Assembly (NCBI GenBank): GCA_002399975.1 | Contig: DHER01000114.1 | Coordinates: 1-64,000 of the forward strand | Length of the DNA: 64,000 bases | Direction of reading: 5' to 3' | Source of the DNA: Firmicutes bacterium UBA4845 | Lineage (GTDB): Bacteria; Bacillota; Clostridia; Tissierellales; Sedimentibacteraceae | In this document: positions 17,135 through 26,921 of the stretch, in pieces | How the letters are laid out: each line of letters begins with the position of its first letter | How positions within the stretch are numbered: position 1 is the stretch's first letter | The notes under the pieces: model-generated | What the model was told of the DNA's origin: nothing | The model's database searches: none | The model's input: only the letters and a program-made list of their open reading frames with translations | Position numbers and translations under genes: made by a program

Positions 17135-18274
17135 ATGGATTTCAGTTTGACAAAAGAACAGGAAATGGTCAGGAAAATGGTAAGAGAATTTGCCGTTAAT
17201 GAAGTTGAACCAATTGCGGCGGAAATAGATGAAGAAGCGAGATTTCCATTTGAAACCATGGAAAAGGCAGGGAAATTAGGACTTATGGGGATGCCGTTTC
17301 CACGAGAATACGGAGGAGCAGGTGCTGATTATATATCATATATAATGGCCATTGAAGAATTATCCAAAGCCTGTGGTTCAACAGGAGTCATTGTACAGAC
17401 ACATTGTGCATTGTGCGCCTGGCCTATAATGACTTACGGAACAGAGAAACAAAAACAAAAATATCTGCCGGATTTACTCTCAGGTAAAAAGCTGGGGGCG
17501 TTTGGTTTAACTGAACCGGGTGCGGGAAGTGATGCTGCGGGAATTCAGACAGCAGCAGTAGACAAAGGAGATTACTGGCTGTTAAATGGTAGCAAGATTT
17601 TTATAAGCAGCGGCGGCATAGCAGATGTTTATGTAGTTATGGCGATGACAGACAGAAGTAAAGGCACAAGAGGAATTAGTTCATTCATAGTAGAAAAAGG
17701 AATGGAAGGCTTTACAGTACCTAAAAAAGAAAACAAAATGGGAATCAGAGGTTCAGTAGCTGCCGAGCTGTTGTTCGAAAATGTGAAGCTGCCTAAAGAT
17801 AATTTGCTTGGCCAATTGGGAAAAGGGTTTAAAGTGGCAATGTCATCACTAGACGTAGGCAGGTTAGGAGTAGCAGCTCAGGCTCTGGGTATAGCTCAGG
17901 GGGCGTTTGATGAAACCATAAAATATATGAAATCAAGAAAGCAATTTGGGAAAACATTAAATAAATTTCAGGCATTGTCATTTGAAATGGCGGAAATGAA
18001 AACAAAGATAGATGCGGCAAGATTTATATTATATAATGCCGCTGACAGAAGAGAAAAAGGTATGCCAAGCACAATTGAAGCTGCCCAAGCAAAGCTGTAC
18101 TGTTCTGAGACGGCAATGTATGTAACTACAAAGGCTGTTCAATTCCACGGAGGTTATGGATATATAAAAGACTATCCTGTTGAAAGAATGATGAGAGACG
18201 CAAAGATAACAGAAATATATGAAGGAACATCAGAAGTTATGAAGATGGTCATTTCTGGTGACATATTTAAATAG
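17135..18274 (+). CDS. bcd: Acyl-CoA dehydrogenase (butyryl-CoA dehydrogenase type)
   Basis: 379 aa from ATG 17135, preceded by AAGGAGGA; a longer frame starting at 17090 lacks such a site. Features are the FAD/substrate segment FGLTEPGAGSDA, the signature RKQFGKTLNKFQ, and the catalytic glutamate in IYEGTSEV. It is followed directly by etfB and etfA, as in the electron-bifurcating Bcd-EtfAB complex. That complex reduces crotonyl-CoA with NADH and concurrently reduces ferredoxin. First gene of the sigma-54 operon. The chain length could be C3-C6; C4 fits the neighbouring enzymes. Confidence 0.92.
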   Translation: MDFSLTKEQEMVRKMVREFAVNEVEPIAAEIDEEARFPFETMEKAGKLGLMGMPFPREYGGAGADYISYIMAIEELSKACGSTGVIVQTHCALCAWPIMTYGTEKQKQKYLPDLLSGKKLGAFGLTEPGAGSDAAGIQTAAVDKGDYWLLNGSKIFISSGGIADVYVVMAMTDRSKGTRGISSFIVEKGMEGFTVPKKENKMGIRGSVAAELLFENVKLPKDNLLGQLGKGFKVAMSSLDVGRLGVAAQALGIAQGAFDETIKYMKSRKQFGKTLNKFQALSFEMAEMKTKIDAARFILYNAADRREKGMPSTIEAAQAKLYCSETAMYVTTKAVQFHGGYGYIKDYPVERMMRDAKITEIYEGTSEVMKMVISGDIFK

Positions 18275-18286
18275 GAGGTAAAGGAA

Positions 18287-19087
18287 ATGGCATTAAAAAT
18301 AATAGTTTGTGTAAAGCAGGTACCAAACACTAATGAGATAAAAATAGATCCGGTAAAAAAAACACTTATAAGAGAAGGAGTTGAAAGTATATTAAATAAT
18401 GACGACGCAAATGCTCTTGAAGAAGCATTAAAAATAAAAGATAAATATCCTAATACCCATATTACATTAATAACAATGGGACCTCCACAGGCTAAGGACA
18501 TGTTACTGGAATGTCTGGCAATGGGAGCTGATGATGCGGTGCTGTTATCTGACAGAGCATTAGGAGGTTCTGACACATGGGCTACTTCAAATGCCCTGTC
18601 TGCCGGAATAAAAAATATAGGAGATTATGACATAATATTTTCAGGAAGACAGGCAATTGACGGTGATACAGCACAGGTTGGACCTCAGATTGCAGAAAAA
18701 CTTGGAATTCCTCAGGTGACTTATGTAACAGATTTTAATATAGAAGAAGACTTGAGGTCTATTACAGTTAAAAGAGATCTTGAAGACGGATATGAAGTAA
18801 TAAAACTTGAGACACCTTGTTTGTTGACTGCAGTTAAAGAACTGAACAAGCCAAGATACATGTCAGTAAGAGGTATATTTGATGCAACTAAAAAAGAAAT
18901 TAGTACTTGGTCTGCAAAAGATATAAACATTTCAACAGATAAAGTGGGATTGGAGGCGTCTCCAACAAATGTGTTCCGCTCTTTCACACCTATTACAAAG
19001 GGAAAGGGCAAGCTGATAGAAGCGGATACAGAAAAAGAAACGGCACGAAAACTTTTGGCAGAGCTAAAAAGCAAACATATAATTTAA
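18287..19087 (+). CDS. etfB: Electron transfer flavoprotein beta subunit
   Basis: 266 aa, start 12 bp after the acyl-CoA dehydrogenase. It begins [17 protein letters not shown] and has the signature [21 protein letters not shown]. The [12 protein letters not shown] N-terminus is usual in clostridial bifurcating Etfs, which carry an extra FAD in place of AMP. It forms a heterodimer with the next gene product. Confidence 0.94.
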   Translation: MALKIIVCVKQVPNTNEIKIDPVKKTLIREGVESILNNDDANALEEALKIKDKYPNTHITLITMGPPQAKDMLLECLAMGADDAVLLSDRALGGSDTWATSNALSAGIKNIGDYDIIFSGRQAIDGDTAQVGPQIAEKLGIPQVTYVTDFNIEEDLRSITVKRDLEDGYEVIKLETPCLLTAVKELNKPRYMSVRGIFDATKKEISTWSAKDINISTDKVGLEASPTNVFRSFTPITKGKGKLIEADTEKETARKLLAELKSKHII

Positions 19088-19103
19088 CACGGAGGGTAGA
19101 AGA

Positions 19104-20231
19104 ATGGCAGTATTGACAGGTAAGGATAATTATAATGTTGATATTTCATCTTATAAGAATATCTGGGTTTATGCGGAGCACAGGCAGGGAAAATTGATGA
19201 ACGTATCACTGGAATTAATAGGAGAAGGAAACAGACTTGCAAAAGAAATGGGAGAAGCAAAGGTATATGCTTTGCTGGCAGGCAATAATATTGGTAATCT
19301 TTCAAAAGAATGTTATGAGTATGGAGCAGACGGAGTATATTTAATTGAAGATCCATTGCTTGAAAAATATACAACGGAAGGTTACACAAAAGTAATAGTA
19401 GATGCAATTAATGAGTATAAGCCGGAAATAGTATTGTATGGAGCAACACATATAGGCAGAGATTTAGCTCCGAGAATTGCTGCAAGATTAAATACAGGAT
19501 TAACGGCAGACTGTACAAGGCTGGATGTTAAAATGTCTACATATAAGGAATATGCAGAAAAATATACGACATTGAATACCTCTAATTTAGATGCTAATTC
19601 AACAGAAACGAGATTGCTGCAAACAAGACCTGCTTTTGGAGGAAATCTTATGGCAACAATCATATGCCCAAAGACAAGGCCGCAAATGTCGACGGTAAGA
19701 CCGGGAGTAATGAAGAAGAGGCAAAGAGAAGAAGGAGCAGAAGGTGAATTAATAAAGGTTCAGCCACAAATTTTGGCAGAGTTTATTCATACTCAAGTTG
19801 TAGAAATAGTAAAGTCGGCAAAAGAAGTGATATCACTTACAGATGCTGAAATAATCTGTTCAGGCGGTCGGGGGCTTGGCAATGCGGAAGGATTTAAGCT
19901 GATACAAAAATTGGCAGATAAAACAGGAGGAACTGTAGGTGCGTCAAGGGCTGCAGTTGATGCAGGATGGATAGATCAATCTCACCAGGTAGGTCAGACC
20001 GGCACCACTGTGAAACCTAAAATATATTTTGCGTGCGGAATATCGGGGGCAATTCAGCATTTAGCCGGAATGCAGACGTCTGATATTATAATTGCCATAA
20101 ATAAAAATCCGGATGCACCTATTTTTGAAATTGCTGATTATGGAATAGTAGGGGATCTATACAAAATAATCCCACAGATAATTGAGGAGTGGGATAACAT
20201 TGATTTTCTTTATGATGCAGGCATTATTTAA
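19104..20231 (+). CDS. etfA: Electron transfer flavoprotein alpha subunit
   Basis: 375 aa. The C-terminal FAD-binding domain is clear: [49 protein letters not shown] and [12 protein letters not shown]. The N-terminal extension of about 20 residues before the WVYAEH strand is moderate and lacks ferredoxin cysteines. It supplies the electron route to the acyl-CoA dehydrogenase encoded upstream. Confidence 0.94.
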   Translation: MAVLTGKDNYNVDISSYKNIWVYAEHRQGKLMNVSLELIGEGNRLAKEMGEAKVYALLAGNNIGNLSKECYEYGADGVYLIEDPLLEKYTTEGYTKVIVDAINEYKPEIVLYGATHIGRDLAPRIAARLNTGLTADCTRLDVKMSTYKEYAEKYTTLNTSNLDANSTETRLLQTRPAFGGNLMATIICPKTRPQMSTVRPGVMKKRQREEGAEGELIKVQPQILAEFIHTQVVEIVKSAKEVISLTDAEIICSGGRGLGNAEGFKLIQKLADKTGGTVGASRAAVDAGWIDQSHQVGQTGTTVKPKIYFACGISGAIQHLAGMQTSDIIIAINKNPDAPIFEIADYGIVGDLYKIIPQIIEEWDNIDFLYDAGII

Positions 20232-20291
20232 AAGTGCTTTGCTTTATACGCGGAAGTGATAATTATTTAACGATACAAAGGAAGTGAGAAA

Positions 20292-20726
20292 ATGTTTTAT
20301 TTAAATAGGGAACAAATTAAAGAAATAATTCCTCACCGAGATCCAATGCTTCTAATTGACGAGGTTTTGGAAATGATACCGGAAAAAAGTATTAAAGCAA
20401 GATTTTTTGTTAATTCAGACAGAGAAATTTTCAAAGGCCATTTTCCAGGACAGCCTGTATTCCCAGGAGTTTATACGGTGGAGTGTATGGCACAGGCATC
20501 GGATATTCTGCTGTTATCCATAGATAGATACAAAGGTACCATTCCATTATTTATTGGAATAAATAATGTTAAATTTCTGAGTAAAATAAATCCTGGTGAC
20601 ACCATTGAAATAAATTCGAAAATTATCGTGGAACGAATGAATAAAGGTATAGTAACATGTTGTGCAGAAGTTTTTAACAGCGGAGAACCGGCTGCTACTG
20701 GAGAAGTAACATTGGCAATGCGTTAG
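20292..20726 (+). CDS. FabZ-like hotdog 3-hydroxyacyl dehydratase
   Basis: 144 aa with the FabZ pattern: IPHRDPMLLIDEV near the start, then GHFPGQPVFPGVYTVECMAQ containing the catalytic His and Glu. FabZ normally dehydrates 3-hydroxyacyl-ACP. Placement in a CoA-thioester operon, away from fatty-acid synthesis genes, suggests it acts on a 3-hydroxyacyl-CoA, or as a thioesterase-like enzyme. A crotonase is encoded immediately after it, so it may serve a different substrate or stereochemistry. Confidence 0.85.
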   Translation: MFYLNREQIKEIIPHRDPMLLIDEVLEMIPEKSIKARFFVNSDREIFKGHFPGQPVFPGVYTVECMAQASDILLLSIDRYKGTIPLFIGINNVKFLSKINPGDTIEINSKIIVERMNKGIVTCCAEVFNSGEPAATGEVTLAMR

Positions 20727-20752
20727 ATTATAATATTTTGAGGGAATCAGAT

Positions 20753-21523
20753 ATGAGTGAACAAATTTTTATGAAAATCATTGATCAAATTGCAACAATC
20801 AGCATAAACAGATCTGAAGTCTTAAATGCTTTATCAAAGGAAATCATTGATGAAATGGACGAAATGATTGAAAGCATAAAAAACAACAAGGATATCAGAG
20901 TACTTGTTTTCTACAGTAAAGACAATTTTGCAGCAGGAGCAGATATTAAGGCAATGGCTAAATGCAATTCTAAGCAGGCGAAAGAATTTGTTTTTACACA
21001 GACCTACAACAAGATATATGATTTGTCTATTCCAACAATTGCTGCTATTGATGGATACGCATTTGGAGGAGGACTGGAGCTTGCTTTAACATGTGATTTC
21101 AGAATATCCAGCAAAAATTCTAAAATGGGTCTGACCGAACTGAATCTTGGAATTATGCCGGGGGCCGGAGGTACTGTAAGGTTAGCAAGAATAATAGGCG
21201 AGTCAAAAGCCAAAGAAATGATTTTTCTGAGCAAGATTGTAGATGGTGAAGAGGCGGAAAAAATAGGACTTGTCAATGCTGCAGTTGAAAAAGAAGAATT
21301 GTATTCAACTGCATTAAGATGGGGTGAAAAATTAAAACGAAAAAGCAGTATATCTCTTGCATATGCAAAAAAATCAATAGAAAACGGAATTTGTGATACG
21401 GATATTCATTCTTCCACCAATATGGAATCAGAAATTTGGGCGTCATTGTTTGACACATATGATCAGAAGGAAGGAATGAATGCCTTTATAGAAAAGAGGA
21501 AGCCAAAATTTTTAGGTAAGTAA
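20753..21523 (+). CDS. Enoyl-CoA hydratase (crotonase family)
   Basis: 256 aa from ATG 20753, with GAGGG at 20739; an upstream TTG (20738) overlaps that site. The oxyanion-hole segments AAGADIKAM and GYAFGGGLELAL are present, as are both catalytic glutamates (in GGLEL and LTELNLGIMPGAGGT), which distinguish true hydratases. It should hydrate crotonyl-CoA to (S)-3-hydroxybutyryl-CoA for the next two enzymes. Confidence 0.9.
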   Translation: MSEQIFMKIIDQIATISINRSEVLNALSKEIIDEMDEMIESIKNNKDIRVLVFYSKDNFAAGADIKAMAKCNSKQAKEFVFTQTYNKIYDLSIPTIAAIDGYAFGGGLELALTCDFRISSKNSKMGLTELNLGIMPGAGGTVRLARIIGESKAKEMIFLSKIVDGEEAEKIGLVNAAVEKEELYSTALRWGEKLKRKSSISLAYAKKSIENGICDTDIHSSTNMESEIWASLFDTYDQKEGMNAFIEKRKPKFLGK

Positions 21524-21549
21524 GAATTATAAGTCGGGAGGAAGATAAA

Positions 21550-22757
21550 TTGAAAAATTGTGTTATAACAAGTGCAGCCAGGACAGCTGTAGGAAAATAT
21601 CTGGGAAGTTTAAAAACAGTAGAAGCACAGGACTTGGGAAGTGCAGTTTTAAAGGAAGCTGCCAAAAGATCAAATATAGCATTAGATCAAGTTGACCAGG
21701 TTGTTATGGGTGACGTGTATGGCTATACACCTAATGTTTCAAGATGTGCGGCACTAATTGCCGGTATACCTATAACAACTCCGGCATACACAGTGGACAG
21801 GCAGTGTGCTTCTTCACTTCAGGCAGTGGTAAGTGCCATATATGAAATAGCTGCCGAAGAGGCGGATGTAATTTTGCCGGAGGAGTAGAAGTTATGTCAA
21901 GGCTGACCTATTACCTGGATCCTTCAGCAAGGTATGAGCCGCTTAAGTTAGGCAATAAGACTCTCCATGATACGTTCACCACTGGAGTTACCCTTGTTCA
22001 GCCGAGATCCTTATACCCCGGATTAAATATGGGCATTACTGCTGAAAATGTTGCAGATAAATATAACATTTCAAGAGAGGAGCAGGACTTGTTTGCCTTG
22101 GACAGCCAGCGTAAGACGAAAGCAGCAATGGATGCCGGAAGATTTAAAGAAGAAATAGTTCCATATGAAGTGAAGCTTAAGAAGAGCAGTTTTATATTTG
22201 ATACTGATGAGCATCCCAGACCGGATACAACTATGGAAATACTTAAAAAACTGAAACCTGCATTTAAGGAAGGAGGAACGGTGACAGCAGGCAACTCATC
22301 TGGAATGAACGATGGAGCCTCTGCAGTTGTTGTTATGTCAGAAGAAAAAGCAATTGAACTCGGTTGTAAGCCTTTAGTCAAAATTATAAGCCATAGCAGC
22401 GTAGGGGTTGACCCGGCTATAATGGGGATAGGCCCGGTACCGGCAATAAAAAAAGCTCTGAAAAAGGCCGGTCTGACTTTGGAAGATATAGATTTGTTTG
22501 AAATAAATGAAGCATTTGCCGCACAGTCATTAGCTGTTCTGAAGGAACTTGGTATGAATATGGGTAGCAGACCTTATGAGAGAGTAAATGTAAATGGAGG
22601 GGCTATTGCACATGGACATGCACTGGCAAACAGCGGAACAAGATTGCTGACAACGCTGATTTACGAGCTAAAAAGAAGAAATGCCCGTTACGGAGTCGTA
22701 AGCCTTTGCATTGGCGGAGGACAGGGAATGGCAATGGTAGTTGAAAACTGCAGGTAG
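21550..22757 (+). pseudogene. thl: Acetyl-CoA C-acetyltransferase (thiolase), frameshifted
   Basis: A single thiolase split between two frames. 21550-21888 (TTG start) encodes the N-terminal half with the nucleophilic Cys in VDRQCASSLQA. 21894-22757 encodes the rest with NEAFAAQ, the catalytic His in [14 protein letters not shown] and the second Cys in CIGGGQG. At 21871-21880 the sequence reads ATTTTGCCGG. One more base (for example ATTATTGCC, giving IIAGG) restores a continuous protein of about 402 aa. All catalytic residues are intact, so this is a very recent mutation or a sequencing error. The role would be acetoacetyl-CoA cleavage or synthesis. Confidence 0.85.
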
Positions 22758-22786
22758 AAATATTATAAATTGATTTGGGAGGATAT

Positions 22787-23644
22787 ATGGAAATAAAAAA
22801 AGTTGGTGTTGTTGGCGCCGGAATGATGGGAGCGGAAATTGGTCTTTGTTTTGCAAAATGTGGTTATGAGGTTGTATTAGTTGACAGAACTGTTGAACTG
22901 GCAGAGAAAGGTAAGGAAAAACAGGCATCTGCTTTAGATAAGAGCATAAAAAAAGGAAAATTTGATGCTGATGAAAGAGAAGGTGTTTTAGGCAGAGTAA
23001 CAGCAACATGTGATTATAAAGATTTACATGACTGTGACCTGGTAATTGAGGCTGTTTTTGAATCGTATGATGTTAAGACTGCAACCTACAAGGAGTTAGA
23101 AAAAGTATGTAATCCTGAATGCATAATTGCTTCAAATACATCAAGTATTTCAATTACAAAACTGGCATCAGGAGTAAGCAGAGAAAGAGCAGAAAAATTT
23201 ATAGGTACTCACTTTAATTCGCCTGCAAGCATAATGAAGTTAGTTGAAGTAATCCCGGGACACCTGACCGACGGTGGGGTTACAAACCAAGTTATTGATA
23301 TGCTAAAGCATATTGGAAAAGAGCCTGTTAAAGTGAAAGATGTGACAGGATTTGCATTAAACAGGTTATTCCACGTATTTTCGTCTGAGGCATGTCGTCT
23401 TTTAGAGGAAGGCGTAGCAACGGCAGAGGATATAGATAAGATATGTGTGTATGGGCTTGGGCATCCGGTAGGAATCTTCAGGCTTCTTGATAATATGGGA
23501 CATGATTTAAATATTTCCGTAGATAAAATTCTATTTGATGCCTATGGCGAAAGATTCAGACCCAGCCAGGAAATGCAGCGCCTTGTAGATGCCGGGTTAT
23601 ATGGCAAAAAATCCGGTGAAGGTTTTTATAAATATGATAAATAA
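22787..23644 (+). CDS. hbd: 3-hydroxybutyryl-CoA dehydrogenase
   Basis: 285 aa from ATG 22787 behind GGGAGG. The NAD-binding motif VVGAGMMGAEIG opens the Rossmann domain. The catalytic His-Glu pair is in GTHFNSPASIMKLVEVI, and the C-terminal domain ends with GLYGKKSGEGFYKY. It interconverts 3-hydroxybutyryl-CoA and acetoacetyl-CoA, between the crotonase and the thiolase encoded upstream. Confidence 0.93.
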   Translation: MEIKKVGVVGAGMMGAEIGLCFAKCGYEVVLVDRTVELAEKGKEKQASALDKSIKKGKFDADEREGVLGRVTATCDYKDLHDCDLVIEAVFESYDVKTATYKELEKVCNPECIIASNTSSISITKLASGVSRERAEKFIGTHFNSPASIMKLVEVIPGHLTDGGVTNQVIDMLKHIGKEPVKVKDVTGFALNRLFHVFSSEACRLLEEGVATAEDIDKICVYGLGHPVGIFRLLDNMGHDLNISVDKILFDAYGERFRPSQEMQRLVDAGLYGKKSGEGFYKYDK

Positions 23645-23750
23645 ATACTTGAGTAAATTTGTTGCAATACAATTGTTAAAATAAATGCAATTCTGAATGG
23701 GAGCAATTAATATAAAGTATTTACTTAGTAAAAAGGAAAGGTGGAACAGA

Positions 23751-24974
23751 ATGGAAAATAAGATTACATCGAAGCAGATGCTTGGTGAGTTATTAGAAAA
23801 ACATTATAAATCTGCAATCGAAGCAAAAGCTAATGGCAAGATGGTTGCCTGGGCAACATCAATATGTCCGCAGGAATTGCTGGAAACTATGGATATTGAT
23901 GTTGTATATCCTGAAAACCATGCAGCTGCAATTGGCGCAAGAAAATGCGCACCGGAATTTATTGAGCAATCAGAGGGTAAAGGATATTCTTCGGATATTT
24001 GTTCATATGCAAGGGTAAATATGGGATATGCTGATATTCAGTTCTCCGAAGCAGAAAATATTCCAATGCCGGATCTATTATTTTGCTGCAGCAATATTTG
24101 CAATACCGTAATTAAGTGGTATGAAAATCTTGCTAAAAATTTAGGCATACCATTAATTATGTTTGACATGCCTTTTAACCATACTTATGAAGTTCCTGAA
24201 TATAGTGTCAAATATATGAGGTCACAAATAGAGTATGCAATTAAAAAGCTGGAGGAAATTACAGGGAAAAAATTTGATTTTGATAATTTTGCAGAAGTTA
24301 TGAAGCTTTCAAATGAAACCTGTGAGTGGTGGAAAAAGGCTACGGATCTTGCAGTAAATATTCCGTCACCTTTAAAAGGATTCGACATGTTTAACTACAT
24401 GGCGCTGATTGTTTGCATGAGAGGTAAAAAAGAAGGCAAAGAATTATACAAACTTTGGTATGAAGAATTAAAGGAAAAGTCTGAAAAAGGGATTGGGCCA
24501 TTTCGCGATCAGGAAGAAAAATACAGAGTAATGTGGGATGGAATTGCCTGTTGGCCAAATTTGTCAGTAACATACAAAACATTGAAAAAATATGGTATCA
24601 ACATGGTTACATCAACATATCCGGAATCATGGAATGTAAGATATGAAACGAATGATTTGGATGGAATGGCAAGAGCATACAGTTCAAATTACGCTAACAG
24701 AAATCTTGAGTATGATGTACAAAATGTATCAAAACTTGTACGAGATTTTAAGCTTGATGGTATCATTTATCATTCAAACAGAAGCTGTAAGCTTATGGAC
24801 TTCAGGCAATATGAAGTTCAAAGAAGAGTTGAAGAAGAAACAGGAGTTCCATCGGTAATATTTGACGGTGATCAAACCGACCCCAGGATATTTTCTGAAG
24901 CACAGTATGAAACGAGAATACAGGCTCTGGTAGAAATGATGGAAAATAATAAAAAGGCTGGGAGGGATAAATAA
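23751..24974 (+). CDS. hadB: 2-hydroxyacyl-CoA dehydratase alpha subunit (HadB-like)
   Basis: 407 aa from ATG 23751 (AAAGGTGG upstream). The cysteines expected to hold the [4Fe-4S] cluster are visible at C84, C117 and C346 (in HSNRSCK). Lengths of this protein, its partner and the activator (407/376/256) are close to those of the Clostridioides HadB, HadC and HadI proteins. The enzyme removes the 2-hydroxyl of an (R)-2-hydroxyacyl-CoA after one-electron activation, giving an (E)-2-enoyl-CoA. The stop overlaps the beta subunit start. The substrate cannot be read from sequence; lactoyl-, 2-hydroxybutyryl- or 2-hydroxyisocaproyl-CoA are possible. Confidence 0.92.
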   Translation: MENKITSKQMLGELLEKHYKSAIEAKANGKMVAWATSICPQELLETMDIDVVYPENHAAAIGARKCAPEFIEQSEGKGYSSDICSYARVNMGYADIQFSEAENIPMPDLLFCCSNICNTVIKWYENLAKNLGIPLIMFDMPFNHTYEVPEYSVKYMRSQIEYAIKKLEEITGKKFDFDNFAEVMKLSNETCEWWKKATDLAVNIPSPLKGFDMFNYMALIVCMRGKKEGKELYKLWYEELKEKSEKGIGPFRDQEEKYRVMWDGIACWPNLSVTYKTLKKYGINMVTSTYPESWNVRYETNDLDGMARAYSSNYANRNLEYDVQNVSKLVRDFKLDGIIYHSNRSCKLMDFRQYEVQRRVEEETGVPSVIFDGDQTDPRIFSEAQYETRIQALVEMMENNKKAGRDK

Positions 24975-26104
24975 TGTCAGAACTGAAAACATTAATAAGC
25001 CAGTTAGAGAATATAGCGTTAAATCCGGGCAAATCAGTGGCAAAGTCAGTAAAAGATACCGGTAAGGAACCTATAGGCTGTTTTCCTATTTATACTCCGG
25101 AAGAAATAGTATACGCAGCAGGCTATCTGCCTGTAGGTATGTGGGGCGGAAAAACCGAAATAAAGCAGGCAGACAAGTATCTTCAAAGCTTTTGCTGCTC
25201 AATAATGAGGTCTAATATTGAATATGGCATGAAGGGTACATATGATGGATTAAAAGCTGTAATTATCCCGACATTTTGTGATACTCTGAAATGTGTTTGT
25301 GAAAATTGGAAGACTGCGGTGCCGCAAGTGCCTGTTATTACTGTGGTTTATCCTCAGAACAGATTATTAGACGCAGGATATCAGTACCTGGTAACGGAAT
25401 TTAATAGAATAAAGGATGAAATAGAAAAACTAAAGGGTGAAAAAATTTCTTCAAAAAACATGGAAAAGTCATTTTCCATATATGAAAACTATAGAGAAGC
25501 AATGAGAAGTTTTGTTAAAGTTGTAAAAGATTATCCAATTACTATTAATACAAGGACGAGACATTTGATTATTAAAGCAGCATATTTTATGGATAAAAAA
25601 GATTATACAGACATAATAATTCAAATAGTAAATGAGTTAAAAAATAGTTCGGCAGAAAACTTCAACGGCATAAGAGTGGTGGCAACAGGATTGATAGGTG
25701 AACCGGTTGAGCTGTTGAATATATTTGTTGAAAACAATATAGCTGTTGTTGCAGATGATTTTGCGCAGGAATCACGTCAATTCCGTGTTCAGGCAAGAAA
25801 TAAGGGAACTGCAATAGAAAAAATGGCTTACAGGATTGTTGATCAAAAAGGATGTACATTTTTATATGAAGAAGTAAAAACTAAAGGGCAAATGCTTATC
25901 GATATGGTAAAAGAGAGCAAAGCACAGGCTGTGGTTGTGGTAATGATGAAATTTTGTGATCCGGAGGAATTTGATTATCCTATTATTAAGGAAGAAATTG
26001 AAAAAGCTGATATACCCATGCTTTATATTGAAACGGATATGCAGATGGATTCCTATGAACAAATCAGAACAAGAGTACAGAGTTTTGCAGAAATGTTAGG
26101 CTAA
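24974..26104 (+). CDS. hadC: 2-hydroxyacyl-CoA dehydratase beta subunit (HadC-like)
   Basis: 376 aa, overlapping the alpha stop by one base (TAATG). It carries family features GCFPIYTPEEIVYAAG, the Cys-rich SFCCSIMRSNIEYG and PTFCDTLKCVCENW, and KFCDPEEFDYP near the C-terminus, which provide the second [4Fe-4S] cluster. It forms the heterodimer with the preceding product. Confidence 0.92.
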   Translation: MSELKTLISQLENIALNPGKSVAKSVKDTGKEPIGCFPIYTPEEIVYAAGYLPVGMWGGKTEIKQADKYLQSFCCSIMRSNIEYGMKGTYDGLKAVIIPTFCDTLKCVCENWKTAVPQVPVITVVYPQNRLLDAGYQYLVTEFNRIKDEIEKLKGEKISSKNMEKSFSIYENYREAMRSFVKVVKDYPITINTRTRHLIIKAAYFMDKKDYTDIIIQIVNELKNSSAENFNGIRVVATGLIGEPVELLNIFVENNIAVVADDFAQESRQFRVQARNKGTAIEKMAYRIVDQKGCTFLYEEVKTKGQMLIDMVKESKAQAVVVVMMKFCDPEEFDYPIIKEEIEKADIPMLYIETDMQMDSYEQIRTRVQSFAEMLG

Positions 26105-26116
26105 GGGGGACAATAT

Positions 26117-26887
26117 ATGTATTTAGGGATAGACATCGGGTCTTCATCATCTAAAGCAGCATTGATAAATGAGAATAAAGAGTTGGTAGCAACTGACTTG
26201 ATAAATATGGGTACGGGAACTAAGGGACCTGATGAGACTATTAGTAATGTTCTCAGACTTGCAAAAATAAGCAGAGAGAATATTGCCTTTACGGTTGCAA
26301 CAGGATATGGGCGTGTTACATTTAGTGGTGCAGACAGCCAGATAACCGAAATAAGTTGTCATGCAAAAGGTGTTTCATTTATGATGAAGGGTGTGAGAAC
26401 GATAATCGATATCGGTGGTCAGGATGCCAAGGTTATCAAAGTTGGTAATGATGGTAAGGTAAAAAACTTTGTCATGAATGAAAAATGTGCTGCCGGAACA
26501 GGAAGATTTTTGGAAGTAATGGCAAGAGTACTGGGATGTAAAATAGATGAATTATCAGATTTGGCTGATAAGTCTACAACAGATATTTCCATAAGCAGTG
26601 TTTGTACGGTATTTGCCGAAAGTGAAGTCATTTCACGCTTAGCTTCAGGAGCTGCCATTGAAGATGTGGCAAGGGGTGCACATCTTTCAATAGCAAAAAG
26701 AATAGTGGGAATGTGCAGCAGAGTCGGCTACGAGCCGGTTATAGCTATGACCGGTGGAGTGGCACTAAATAGTAATATAGTAAAAGTTTTAAGCAATGAA
26801 TTGGAAAGCAGTGTTATAACGGCTCCGCACACACAAGCTGCAGGGGCTATTGGAGCAGCGTTGTTTGCATATGAAAAAGGCATATAA
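26117..26887 (+). CDS. hadI: 2-hydroxyacyl-CoA dehydratase activator (ATP-dependent, HadI/HgdC-like)
   Basis: 256-aa member of the ASKHA ATPase fold with GIDIGSSSSKAAL at the N-terminus, DIGGQDAKV in the middle and MTGGVALN near the end. C124 (NEKCAAGTGRF) and C163 (SSVCTVFAE) are the ligands of the [4Fe-4S] cluster shared between two subunits. Two ATP are spent to push one electron onto the dehydratase. Its usual position is next to the dehydratase genes. Confidence 0.94.
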   Translation: MYLGIDIGSSSSKAALINENKELVATDLINMGTGTKGPDETISNVLRLAKISRENIAFTVATGYGRVTFSGADSQITEISCHAKGVSFMMKGVRTIIDIGGQDAKVIKVGNDGKVKNFVMNEKCAAGTGRFLEVMARVLGCKIDELSDLADKSTTDISISSVCTVFAESEVISRLASGAAIEDVARGAHLSIAKRIVGMCSRVGYEPVIAMTGGVALNSNIVKVLSNELESSVITAPHTQAAGAIGAALFAYEKGI

Positions 26888-26921
26888 TAAATAAAAGTAT
26901 ATTTTTATTAAGGAGATTAGT

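Noticed and set aside
21868..21880. Programmed -1 frameshifting in the thiolase gene
   Set aside because: The sequence around ATTTTG does not form a standard X-XXY-YYZ slippery heptamer and no downstream pseudoknot is obvious; a base loss or sequencing error is simpler.
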